A DNA stretch of 61,503 nucleotides from Chimaeribacter coloradensis (GTDB lineage Bacteria; Pseudomonadota; Gammaproteobacteria; Enterobacterales; Enterobacteriaceae). The DNA lies in contig NZ_PJZH01000022.1 of the NCBI RefSeq assembly GCF_002858715.1, positions 1 to 61,503 of the forward strand, given 5' to 3'. Positions 53,809 through 61,503 of the stretch are shown one piece after another; positions within the stretch are counted from its first letter, which is position 1; each line of letters opens with the position of its first letter. The translations under genes and the position numbers were made by a program. The notes beneath the pieces are model-generated. The model saw only the letters and a program-made list of their open reading frames with translations. It did not search any database and was not told the origin of the DNA.

Positions 53809-53838
53809 GGCAACCCGGCACCCGCCGGGTTGCCTTTT
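53809..53838 (+). terminator. Terminator of the ATP-grasp operon
   Basis: GGCAACCCGGC-ACCC-GCCGGGTTGCC followed by TTTT, 9 nt past the stop. Its core is identical to the hairpin at the other end of the cluster. Confidence 0.9.
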
Positions 53839-54083
53839 CCCCGCTGCCCCCGCCTGCCCCTGCCCACGCTCCGGTTTCCCGTCTAAATTTATGTTTAAAA
53901 ATTTCAGCAAAGAAGAGAAACTAACGTCAGGAAACCGGCGATTTTTCCTTAATTGTTAAACAGTTTTTAAAATATTAACCCCAATGGTAAGCGTCTGTGG
54001 GAGCCTTGTGGCCCCTGGGTTACGCTGCCGTTTCGCGTACGGCCTCTCCCGCCACAGGCCGGCCACCCGCCAAAGGAGGCGTT

Positions 54084-55067
54084 ATGACCTGCGTCAATGT
54101 GATTACCGGTTTTCTGGGCAGCGGGAAAACCACCACCCTGCGCCATTTGTTGAGCCAGAAACCTGCGCATGAGAACTGGGCCATTCTGGTCAATGAGTTT
54201 GGCGAGATTGGGATTGACGGCGCGCTGTTGGCTGACCAGGGCGCGGTGCTGAAAGAGATCCCCGGCGGCTGCATGTGCTGCGTGAACGGGCTGCCGATGC
54301 AGATCGGCCTGAATATGCTGCTCAAGCAGAAGCCTGACCGGCTGCTGATCGAGCCGACCGGGCTGGGGCACCCGAAGCAGATCCTCTCCCTGCTGACCTC
54401 CGAGACCTACGAGGCGTGGCTGACCGTGCAGGCCACGCTCTGCCTGCTGGATGCGCGCCAGCTGGCGGAACCGCGCTACACGGAGAATGAGAATTTCCGT
54501 GACCAGCTGGCCGCCGCCGATGTGATCGTCGCCAATAAACAGGATACCTACCAGCCTGAAGACCGGCAGCGGCTCACCGACTGGGCGGCCGGAGCCGCAG
54601 ACGGGCGGCCGGTGGTGGCGGTGCAGCAGGGGGCGCTGCCGCTGGAATGGCTGCTGCGCCCGCGCGAAAACCAGCGCGACCTGCCGGACGGCGCGCACCA
54701 CCATGCTGCGGCCGCTGCCCCGCGTGGGTTGGCCGCCTTAAGCCTGCCGGGCAACCAGCGCTGGCGGCGCGCCCTGAACCAGGGCCAGGGCTACAGCAGC
54801 TGCGGCTGGATTTTCGATGACGAGACAGTGTTTGATACCATTCCACTGCTGGAATGGGTGCGGCTGGCCCCGGTGGAGCGCGTTAAAGGGGTGCTGCGCA
54901 TCGCCGAAGGGACGCTGCGCATTAACCGCCAGGGGCAGGATTTGCAGATCGAGACCCAGCAGGTGGCCCCGGCTGACAGCCGGATTGAGGTAATAAACCC
55001 GGGTGAAACGGACTGGAACGCCCTTCAACGCGCATTGTTGAAGATCCGTTTAGACGGTAACGCTTAA
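54084..55067 (+). CDS. yeiR: YeiR, COG0523 zinc-binding GTPase
   Basis: 327 aa from MTCVNVITGF, preceded by AAAGGAGG. G3E-family metallochaperone-like GTPase: Walker A GFLGSGKTT, the metal motif GGCMCC, NKQD, and a His-rich stretch HHHAAAA in the linker. Very close to E. coli YeiR. Probably handles zinc transfer. It is the first backbone gene after the ATP-grasp cluster; 53839-54083 is an AT-rich spacer with no ORF. Confidence 0.93.
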   Translation: MTCVNVITGFLGSGKTTTLRHLLSQKPAHENWAILVNEFGEIGIDGALLADQGAVLKEIPGGCMCCVNGLPMQIGLNMLLKQKPDRLLIEPTGLGHPKQILSLLTSETYEAWLTVQATLCLLDARQLAEPRYTENENFRDQLAAADVIVANKQDTYQPEDRQRLTDWAAGAADGRPVVAVQQGALPLEWLLRPRENQRDLPDGAHHHAAAAAPRGLAALSLPGNQRWRRALNQGQGYSSCGWIFDDETVFDTIPLLEWVRLAPVERVKGVLRIAEGTLRINRQGQDLQIETQQVAPADSRIEVINPGETDWNALQRALLKIRLDGNA

Positions 55068-55128
55068 CGTATCGGCCAAATTGTTCTATTCCTTTTTACA
55101 TCAGGTCGACAAACAGGTCATCACTGCT

Positions 55129-55827
55129 ATGTGGCGTAAAAATTTACCGGCTATTTTGTTGCTGAATGTGCTGGGCGTGGTGTTATTTCTCTCTTATTAC
55201 CTGCCTGCGCAACATGGGTTTTGGTTTTCGGTCGATTCGTCGATCTTCTTTTACTTTAACCAGCTTCTGGCTACCAGCCCGGCCTTCCTGAAAGGGGTGG
55301 CGGTGACCAATAACCGTTTGTTCGACGGCTGCTCCCTGCTGGCGATGGGGCTGCTCTACTTCAGCTTCTACCGGAAACAGGGCGCAGACGGCCGCCGCCG
55401 TTTGCTGGTCACCGGCGTGGTGATGCTGCTGACCGCCGTGGTGCTGAACCAGCTCGGCCACCTGCTGCCGGTCAGCCATGTCAGCCCGTCGCTCTATTTC
55501 CCGCACGTTAACCGCGTCAGTGAGCTGACCGGCATCCCGACCAAAGATGCCTCCCGCGACAGTTTCCCCGGCGACCACGGCATGATGCTGATTATTTTTG
55601 CCTGCTTTATGGGGCGCTATTTCACGAAAACCGCGTTTGCGCTGGCGCTGGCGATTGTGGTGATCTTCTCCCTGCCGCGCATGATGATTGGCGCGCACTG
55701 GTTCAGTGACATTGCTGTTGGGTCACTTTCCGTGGTGCTGGTGGGGCTAAGCTGGTGGCTGCTGACCCCGGCCTGTGACCATTTCATCAGCTGGCTTAAC
55801 CAACGGCTGCCGCAAAAAAGGAAATAG
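55129..55827 (+). CDS. lpxT: Kdo2-lipid A phosphotransferase LpxT
   Basis: 232 aa, inner-membrane PAP2-family enzyme moving phosphate from undecaprenyl pyrophosphate to lipid A. Motifs KDASRDSFPGDHG and PRMMIGAHWFSD hold the phosphatase-type Arg, His and Asp residues. The start is placed at MWRKNLPAI by comparison with E. coli; an upstream TTG at 55081 would add 16 residues. The ribosome site is weak. It lies 61 nt after yeiR. Confidence 0.93.
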   Translation: MWRKNLPAILLLNVLGVVLFLSYYLPAQHGFWFSVDSSIFFYFNQLLATSPAFLKGVAVTNNRLFDGCSLLAMGLLYFSFYRKQGADGRRRLLVTGVVMLLTAVVLNQLGHLLPVSHVSPSLYFPHVNRVSELTGIPTKDASRDSFPGDHGMMLIIFACFMGRYFTKTAFALALAIVVIFSLPRMMIGAHWFSDIAVGSLSVVLVGLSWWLLTPACDHFISWLNQRLPQKRK

Positions 55828-55875
55828 CCGCGGCCAGCACCGCGGGGCGGGTTCAGAATAAAAGGTTATACATGC

Positions 55876-55900
55876 GGGGGCCCTGGTGGCCCCCATTTTT
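55876..55900 (+). terminator. Terminator of yeiR-lpxT
   Basis: GGGGGCC-CTGGT-GGCCCCC followed by ATTTTTATT. Confidence 0.88.
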
Positions 55901-56273
55901 ATTGTTGTGCCGTTTCACACCGACATAACCTGACAATAAAATGACAGAAAAAAGGATTAGGCCCCGGTTTCTGACAAAAGGTGATTAAAAATAAAACAGG
56001 TGATTTTAATTGATTGCTTCCATGACGTTACATCATAAATTCTTATCGGAAATACTTTAAAAGCACTCGCAATCCGTAGGGGGTTACGGTAATCTCGGAT
56101 TCGCTTATGAGGTTATTCTGTTTTTTCACCTGAAATTTCCTGAAATCTGTGCGTAAAGCCGCATTTTTCAAGCAGGTGAATTGCTCAATACTTCGACGCT
56201 CAGTAGTCTCATTTCGTTTGGCACTTTCTTATAGCGACGCCGTCGTTAAGGACATCAAGGGAAAACATTTACA
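55901..56273. other. Long leader region of mepS
   Basis: About 370 nt, AT-rich and without an ORF. It must carry the mepS promoter and a long 5' untranslated leader, as also found for mepS/spr in E. coli. TTGCTT (56014) and TAAATT (56036) are a poor but correctly spaced promoter candidate. I see no clear operator. Confidence 0.45.
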
Positions 56274-56849
56274 ATGGTCAAGTCTCAACCCTTACTGAGA
56301 TATATCGTGCGGGCGATCCCCGCAGTGGCAATGGCCGTTATGCTCTCGGCCTGTAGTTCGATGAATTCCCAACATGCGCAGACTGAGACGCATGCAGTCA
56401 ATGACCGGAACGGTTTCCTACTGCAAGCCTCTCAGGATGAGTTTGAAGAGATGGTCCGCAATGTTGACATCAAGTCAAAAATTATGGACCAGTACGCTGA
56501 CTGGAAAGGCGTGCGTTACCGCTTAGGCGGCACCAGCAAACGCGGCATCGATTGTTCTGCCTTTGTGCAGATGACCTTCCGTGAACAGTTTGGCCTTGAC
56601 CTGCCGCGCTCCACGTATGAGCAGCAGGATATCGGCAAAGGCATCCAGAAAGGCAAGCTGCGCCCGGGTGACCTGGTCCTGTTCCGCGCCGGCTCCACCG
56701 GCCGCCACGTCGGTATCTACCTCGGCAATGACGAGTTCGTGCACGCCTCCACCAGCAGCGGCGTGATGATCTCCAGCCTCAGTGATAACTACTGGAAAAA
56801 ACGTTATCGCGAAGCCCGCCGCGTCTTAACCGGGCAGACCCACAGCTGA
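56274..56849 (+). CDS. mepS: Murein DD-endopeptidase MepS (Spr), outer-membrane lipoprotein
   Basis: 191 aa. Lipobox MLSAC with lipidated Cys27. NlpC/P60 catalytic residues Cys94 (GIDCSAF), His145 (GRHVGIY) and His157 (FVHAS) fall at the same positions as the E. coli enzyme. It cuts D-Ala-mDAP cross-links to allow cell wall growth. It is flanked by a long leader and a terminator. Confidence 0.96.
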   Translation: MVKSQPLLRYIVRAIPAVAMAVMLSACSSMNSQHAQTETHAVNDRNGFLLQASQDEFEEMVRNVDIKSKIMDQYADWKGVRYRLGGTSKRGIDCSAFVQMTFREQFGLDLPRSTYEQQDIGKGIQKGKLRPGDLVLFRAGSTGRHVGIYLGNDEFVHASTSSGVMISSLSDNYWKKRYREARRVLTGQTHS

Positions 56850-56886
56850 CAACCCCTTCCCTTGTTGTTCTCTGTGCCAAACGAAT

Positions 56887-56918
56887 AAAAGAGCGCCCTC
56901 CCCGGAGGGCGCTCTTTT
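56887..56918 (+). terminator. Terminator of mepS
   Basis: GAGCGCCCTC / GAGGGCGCTC stem with four A before and four T after. Confidence 0.92.
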
Positions 56919-57020
56919 ATTTGCGGGCCGGCGCGTAACCCCGGGAAAATAGCCGCCGTCGCCCGGTAGGGGTCAGTTATACTGTTACCATCTCTGGCGA
57001 CCGGTAAAGGACACTCCCCT

Positions 57021-58589
57021 ATGCGGCTGAAAACGGCATTAATGCATACCGTTTTGCCCAAGCGACGTTATTTGCAACGCAGCCTTCTTTTCGCCTCGCT
57101 TTTTTTTCTGTTATTTAACGCTGTCACCCTGTGGCTTATTTACCAGGCCAATGAACACCGCCAGCAGCGCCTTATTGATAACCTGGTGAGCTTTTCCACG
57201 CGTTATTTACAGGATTTGCAAAAAAACATGGCAGACCTGACGACGCTGACCCAGTTCCCCTGCTCCCTCGCCCAGGCCACGCTGACGCAGAATGCTGCCT
57301 TTACGCGCGGCGTGCGTACCTATTTGCTGGTCAATAACGGTGTGGCCTACTGCTCCTCCGCCACCGGTGAGATGGAAAAGCCGCTGGCGTCCATCTACCC
57401 GGAACTGCAGGCCAGCCAGCCGGAGGATATGGTGCTTCAGCAAGGCACCTATATGGTGCCGGAGAAGCCGGCCGTCGCCGTCTGGATCGCGGCCCCGTCC
57501 CAGCCGCAGACCGGCGTGCTGGCCACACTCGACATCAATTTCGGCGCTTACCTGCTGTTCACCCAGGCACAGGGGCAGGAGGAGACCGGCGGGCTGGCAC
57601 TGATTATCGGCCCCCATGCGCTGACCACCCGCCACGACGTGGTGCAGGCAGCCGCAGACCTGCCGCGCGCCGGGTCGCGTGACATCCCGCTGCCCAACTC
57701 GCCGATTGTGCTGCGGCTCTATGGGGTCAGCCTTGGGCTGGGTGATGTGCAGATCAGCGTGCTGGCCGGGCTGCTGCTCTCCTCGCTGGTGGGTGCCCTG
57801 AGTTACTACCTGATGCGGGTGCGCCACAGTGCGGACCACGAAATGCTGGAGGGGATGCGGCGGCGGCAGTTCCATATGGCGTACCAGCCGGTGATCGACA
57901 CCCGCTCGCAACAGGTGGCGGGGGTCGAGGCGCTGATGCGCTGGCAGCACCCGCGCGAGGGGAATATTCCCCCAGATGTGTTTATCAGTTATGCCGAGGC
58001 GCAGGGGCTGATTGTGCTGCTGACCCGCCACCTGTTCGGGCTGATTGCGCAGGATGCGCCGCTGCTGCGCGAGGTGCTGCCGGTGGGGGCCAAGCTGGCG
58101 GTGAACCTCTCCCCCAGCCACCTTACCGACCCGGATTTCGAGCGCGACGTTGAGCACTTTATCAGCTGCTTACCGCCGGGCTATTTTAATGTGGTGTTTG
58201 AGATCACGGAGCGCGGCATGGTGGAAACCGCAGATGCGCTGGAGAAGTTTGACTGGTTGCGCCGCCAGGGCATCGAAATCGCCATTGATGATTTCGGCAC
58301 CGGCCACAGCGCGCTGATCTACCTGGAGAAGTTCCATCTCGACTTTTTGAAGATCGACCGGGGGTTTGTGACCACCATCGGCCGCCAGACGGTAACCGCG
58401 CCGGTGCTGGACACCGTGCTGAACCTGACGCGCGAGCTGGGGCTGAAAACAGTGGCAGAAGGGGTAGAGACGCCGCAGCAGGCGCACTATCTGCGCGAGC
58501 ATGGCGTCACTTACTTACAGGGTTATCTTTACAGCCGCCCGCTGACGGCGGCCGGGCTGAAGGAGTTTGTCACCCATTATCATCCCTGA
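57021..58589 (+). CDS. pdeN: c-di-GMP phosphodiesterase PdeN (Rtn), CSS-EAL type
   Basis: 522 aa, inner membrane. TM1 at about 24-42, periplasmic domain with the CSS motif (AYCSS) and conserved Cys before it, TM2 at about 240-262, then a complete EAL domain: VEALMRW, NLSPSHL, EITERG, IDDFGTGHS, LKIDRGFV and VAEGVET. The catalytic metal residues are present, so it should degrade c-di-GMP in a redox-controlled way. AAAGGA precedes the ATG. Confidence 0.94.
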   Translation: MRLKTALMHTVLPKRRYLQRSLLFASLFFLLFNAVTLWLIYQANEHRQQRLIDNLVSFSTRYLQDLQKNMADLTTLTQFPCSLAQATLTQNAAFTRGVRTYLLVNNGVAYCSSATGEMEKPLASIYPELQASQPEDMVLQQGTYMVPEKPAVAVWIAAPSQPQTGVLATLDINFGAYLLFTQAQGQEETGGLALIIGPHALTTRHDVVQAAADLPRAGSRDIPLPNSPIVLRLYGVSLGLGDVQISVLAGLLLSSLVGALSYYLMRVRHSADHEMLEGMRRRQFHMAYQPVIDTRSQQVAGVEALMRWQHPREGNIPPDVFISYAEAQGLIVLLTRHLFGLIAQDAPLLREVLPVGAKLAVNLSPSHLTDPDFERDVEHFISCLPPGYFNVVFEITERGMVETADALEKFDWLRRQGIEIAIDDFGTGHSALIYLEKFHLDFLKIDRGFVTTIGRQTVTAPVLDTVLNLTRELGLKTVAEGVETPQQAHYLREHGVTYLQGYLYSRPLTAAGLKEFVTHYHP

Positions 58590-58613
58590 CGCCGGGGATA
58601 CGCCGCGCAGGCG

Positions 58614-58976
58614 TCAGAACGGATAGAGGGCTTTGAGTGAGTCGGCAATCGCCGCGCCGACGTTTTTCAGCCGGCACAAGGTGGCCCCTTCATGGCAGCC
58701 CTCCACAAACAGGCACGGCTCCCCTTCCCACTCCAGCACGGAAGAGTCCACCTGGATCTCAGCCAGCGTCAGGCGCAGCTTTTCCATAATCTGCCAGGCG
58801 CTGTCACCGTCATGGCTCAGCAGCTGCAGCCCGATCAGGTTACTTTCATCGCCCATGACTGCCGGCACCGGCTCGACCTGAACGCCGGTCAAACCTGATG
58901 ACCAGCGGTAGTGTTGTGGCAAACGATGTACCACCGAAAATTGGATGTTATCCACGTCCGAACCCCAGAGAAACAT
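58614..58976 (-). CDS. yejG: YejG family protein
   Basis: 120 aa starting MFLWGSDVDNIQ. It matches E. coli YejG (SIVHRLPQNYRWS, CSVLECEGEPCLFV, CRLKNFGVAIA). No function is established; a link to aminoglycoside tolerance has been suggested from E. coli work. GGTGAT lies before the chosen ATG. In E. coli yejABEF lie between pdeN and yejG; here the two are adjacent and convergent. Confidence 0.88.
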   Translation of the reverse strand: MFLWGSDVDNIQFSVVHRLPQHYRWSSGLTGVQVEPVPAVMGDESNLIGLQLLSHDGDSAWQIMEKLRLTLAEIQVDSSVLEWEGEPCLFVEGCHEGATLCRLKNVGAAIADSLKALYPF

Positions 58977-59368
58977 GTTATCACCCGGTACAGCGCAGTC
59001 GGTGCCTGCCCCCGGGGCCTGTTGGCCACTATTCACATTCCGGGTGAAGCGCGCCATGCGCTGCGGTTGGTCTGGTGCTGCTCAGGCAGTGCGTTTGACC
59101 GCGCCCCTGAGTCATGAGAGCCAGATCTCATTTTGGCCTATTTGTAACCCTTTACCCGCTGTATCTCAACCATTTTAATTCAATCTGATTACTTTTTACC
59201 CCTTATATTTTTACAAATATGAAACAAATAACACAAAAACTGACAATTACGCCCTGTAACTAACTGATTTAGCAAGTGAACTCTGAGAAGGCGATAAGCA
59301 GGCGGGAGCCGGTAAAAAAAATGCGGGCAGATTCAGACGGGGGCACAAAGTAGAAGCGGTTACACCAG
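58977..59368. other. Spacer between yejG and bcr
   Basis: About 390 nt, AT-rich in the middle (59130-59280), no ORF with a ribosome site. It must hold the yejG promoter on the minus strand. Nothing else is recognisable. Confidence 0.45.
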
Positions 59369-59392
59369 AAAAACCGGGGCGGGTGCCCCGGT
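59369..59392 (-). terminator. Minus-strand terminator of bcr
   Basis: ACCGGGGC-GGGT-GCCCCGGT followed on the minus strand by TTTTTCT, 11 nt past the bcr stop. Confidence 0.87.
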
Positions 59393-59403
59393 AAGTACAG
59401 GCC

Positions 59404-60612
59404 TCAGGCCGCCGGTTGCACGGCGCTTTTGGCCGGGCGGCTGGCATAGAGGTAGAGCAGCATGGCAGCAGTGATACAGAATGCCATCGCCGAGACCATC
59501 GGCCAGGCGCTGTGTGCCGGGAGCACAGAGAGCACCGAACCGACCAGCGCGCCGGTGCCGAAGCGCAGCGTACCGGCCAGCGAGGCCGCCGTACCCGCCA
59601 TGTGCGGGAAGTCGTCCATGATCACTGCCATCGCGTTGGAGGTGACCATCGCGATGCAGCCGACGTAGCCCGCCACGCCGGCCACCAGCGCCCAGAAGCC
59701 CAGCCCGAGGGCGGTCGAGGCCAGCAGCCACAGCCCCATCACAAACTGGATGGTCAGGCCGAGGCGGAACATCTTCATCGAACCGGTACGACGGACGTTG
59801 CGGCTGTTGAACACCGTCAGCACCACCATCACCACCACGTTCAGCGCGAAATAGAAGCCGAAGTGCTGGGTGGAGACGCCGTTGAGATCAATGTAGACAA
59901 ACGGCCCGCAGCTCAGGAAAGAGAACATGCCGCCAAAGGAGAAGCCGCTGGCCAGCATATAGCTGAAGACCCGTTTGTGGCGGAACAACGAGGCGAAGTT
60001 CCCCACGGTGGTGCGCAGGTGGAACTTCTGCCGCCGTTCTTTCGGCAACGTCTCGCGGATAAACAGCATCACCAGCACCGCAGCCACCAGCGCCGCCCCG
60101 GCCATGCTCCAGAAGATGGCGTGCCAGCTGAACAGCACCATCAGCCCGCCGCCCATCATCGGGGCCAGCAGCGGCGCGACCGTCATCACCAGCACCACAA
60201 AGGACATCATGCGTGAGAATTCATCCTTGGTGAACATGTCACGCATCAGGGCGTTGATCACCACACTGGCTGCCGCAGCGGACAGGCCATGCAGGAAACG
60301 CATATGCACCAGCTGGTCAACCGATTGCGCCATGGCGCAGGCCGCGCCCGCCAGGGCAAATACCAGCGTGCCGCCGAGGATCACCGGCTTGCGGCCGAGG
60401 CTGTCGGCCATCGGGCCGTAGAACATCTGGCCGATGGCGAAGCCCAGCACATAGGCGCTCAGCGTCATCTGCACGCTGCCGCCGGACACGCCAAACTCTT
60501 TGGCAATCACCGGCATACTCGGCAGGTACATGTCGATCGCCAGCGGCATCAACATGGATAACAGCCCCAGAATGAACACCAGCCCGGTATGGGATGTGCG
60601 TGTTTCTTGCAC
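59404..60612 (-). CDS. bcr: Bicyclomycin/sulfonamide resistance MFS transporter Bcr
   Basis: 402 aa, twelve-helix drug:H+ antiporter (DHA1), with [28 protein letters not shown] and [21 protein letters not shown] as in E. coli Bcr. The start is set at GTG 60612 (GTGCAAGAAACA): AGGAG sits 8 nt before it, and the resulting N-terminus aligns with E. coli without gap. An ATG 18 nt upstream lies before that ribosome site and directly after the rsuA terminator. Confidence 0.92.
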   Translation of the reverse strand: MQETRTSHTGLVFILGLLSMLMPLAIDMYLPSMPVIAKEFGVSGGSVQMTLSAYVLGFAIGQMFYGPMADSLGRKPVILGGTLVFALAGAACAMAQSVDQLVHMRFLHGLSAAAASVVINALMRDMFTKDEFSRMMSFVVLVMTVAPLLAPMMGGGLMVLFSWHAIFWSMAGAALVAAVLVMLFIRETLPKERRQKFHLRTTVGNFASLFRHKRVFSYMLASGFSFGGMFSFLSCGPFVYIDLNGVSTQHFGFYFALNVVVMVVLTVFNSRNVRRTGSMKMFRLGLTIQFVMGLWLLASTALGLGFWALVAGVAGYVGCIAMVTSNAMAVIMDDFPHMAGTAASLAGTLRFGTGALVGSVLSVLPAHSAWPMVSAMAFCITAAMLLYLYASRPAKSAVQPAA

Positions 60613-60631
60613 GTTTACAGCTCCTGTCATG

Positions 60632-60659
60632 AAAAAAAACGCCTGCCGGATGCAGGCGT
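60632..60659 (-). terminator. Minus-strand terminator of rsuA
   Basis: ACGCCTGC-ATCC-GGCAGGCGT on the minus strand followed by eight T, between rsuA and bcr. Confidence 0.92.
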
Positions 60660-60671
60660 AACACGGGACAA

Positions 60672-61376
60672 TCAGCGCGGCACCGCGACGCTGGCAATCT
60701 CTTCCGCCGTCAGCGGGCGGTATTCACCCGGTTCCAGATCGTCATCCAGGGCGATGGCACCGATGCGCTCACGGTGCAGGGCCACGACCCGGTTGCCCAC
60801 GGCGGCAAACATGCGTTTGACCTGGTGGTAACGCCCTTCACGGATGGTCAGGCGCACCAGGGTGGGTTCGATCTGCTCCAGCTGGGCCGGCAGGGTGAGA
60901 TCTTTCTCGTTGTGCAGCTGCACCCCGTCCAGAAATTGCTGCGGCGTCTCCGGTGAGAGCGGCTGTTCCAGCGTCACCAGGTAGGTTTTCTCACAGTGGT
61001 GCTTCGGCGAGGTGATGCGGTGTGACCACTGGCCGTCGTCGGTCATCAGCACCAGCCCGGTGGTGTCGATGTCCAGCCGCCCGGCCGCGTGCAGCTTGTA
61101 GGCCACCGGCTCTTCCAGGAAGTAGAGCACTGTCGGGTGATCCGGATCATCCGTGGAGCAGACGTAGCCCTGCGGCTTGTTCAGCATGAAGTAACGTGGG
61201 CCGTTCTGCTGCTCCAGTACGTTGCCGTCAAACTTCACCACGTTTTCCGGGGTCAGTTTCAGCGCACCGGTTTTGACGATTTCGTCATCTACCGTTACCC
61301 GTTTGTTGCGCAGCTCACGCAGCACCAGCGCCCGGCTGACGCCCAGTTGCTGAGATAAAAACTTGTCCAGTCGCAT
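60672..61376 (-). CDS. rsuA: 16S rRNA pseudouridine(516) synthase RsuA
   Basis: 234 aa. N-terminal S4 RNA-binding domain ([22 protein letters not shown]) and the RsuA/RluB catalytic motif [12 protein letters not shown] with Asp102, the same position as in E. coli. It modifies U516 of 16S rRNA. Gene order rsuA-bcr-yejG is that of E. coli. The last 127 nt of the window beyond it hold no recognisable feature. Confidence 0.96.
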   Translation of the reverse strand: MRLDKFLSQQLGVSRALVLRELRNKRVTVDDEIVKTGALKLTPENVVKFDGNVLEQQNGPRYFMLNKPQGYVCSTDDPDHPTVLYFLEEPVAYKLHAAGRLDIDTTGLVLMTDDGQWSHRITSPKHHCEKTYLVTLEQPLSPETPQQFLDGVQLHNEKDLTLPAQLEQIEPTLVRLTIREGRYHQVKRMFAAVGNRVVALHRERIGAIALDDDLEPGEYRPLTAEEIASVAVPR

Positions 61377-61503
61377 TAAATCTTTTTAGCCTTTTGAGGA
61401 GTGCCGCCGCCCGCCTGCACCGGTTGGGCAGAGGCTGACGCCGTCATACAGAGTGGCCTTTCCCGCCGGATGCGCGAAAAGGCGATATGAACCCGCCAGT
61501 ATA

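Overview
The window is a GC-rich enterobacterial chromosome segment. Gene content and order follow the E. coli K-12 backbone in pieces: tmaR-yeeA, sbcB, puuPA/puuDR, lysP-yeiE-yeiH-nfo, fruBKA-setB-yeiW, efpL(yeiP)-uxuB(yeiQ)-yeiR-lpxT-mepS-pdeN and yejG-bcr-rsuA. Base composition and the mixture of genes suggest a Serratia-like member of the Yersiniaceae. This is inferred from recalled family knowledge; no rRNA or marker gene in the window settles it.

Layout. 1-2.2 kb: tRNA-Asn, a small secreted charged protein and a zinc alcohol dehydrogenase. 2.2-5.5 kb: a uronate module (DhuI-like isomerase, KduD, GPH/MFS transporter) with two KdgR-like boxes and a consensus CRP site. 5.6-7.7 kb: an AT-richer toxin/immunity pair, a Tlde1-like L,D-transpeptidase-fold effector followed by a triplicated periplasmic immunity-like protein. 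7.7-13.6 kb: carbonic anhydrase plus SulP transporter, GNAT, ada-alkB with an Ada box, and a MetX-like alpha/beta protein without the nucleophilic Ser. 13.8-19.6 kb: tmaR, yeeA, a gtrABC-type O-antigen glucosylation cluster with an AT-rich gtrC, and an MscS channel. 19.8-27.8 kb: sbcB with a decaying tandem repeat on its stop codon, then putrescine utilisation genes without puuC or puuE. 27.8-34.9 kb: a Fur-boxed iron ABC transporter pair, lysP, yeiE/yeiH and nfo. 35-43.3 kb: fruBKA with two Cra operators, a Nudix hydrolase, setB, yeiW, mtr with a TrpR operator on its promoter, and efpL. 43.4-46.4 kb: divergent uxuA/uxuB. 54-61.4 kb: yeiR, lpxT, mepS, pdeN, yejG, bcr, rsuA.

The most unusual region is 46.45-53.84 kb, lying between uxuB and yeiR, genes that are neighbours in E. 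coli. It holds a divergent MocR/PLP regulator and a tight six-gene operon: membrane transporter, [2Fe-2S] ferredoxin, heme-oxygenase-fold diiron-type oxidase/oxygenase candidate, and three different ATP-grasp ligases joined by ATGA overlaps. This looks like a compact pathway for a small peptide or peptide-like metabolite containing an oxidatively modified amino acid, with its own exporter and regulator. I do not recognise it as a described cluster. Very similar stop-codon/terminator sequences lie at both of its ends.

Functional links: DhuI/KduD and UxuA/UxuB both feed 2-keto-3-deoxygluconate, so the window carries two entry routes for uronates. Several operators (KdgR, CRP, Ada, Fur, Cra, TrpR, a UxuR/ExuR-like site, PuuR-like) can be read directly and agree with the neighbouring gene identities.
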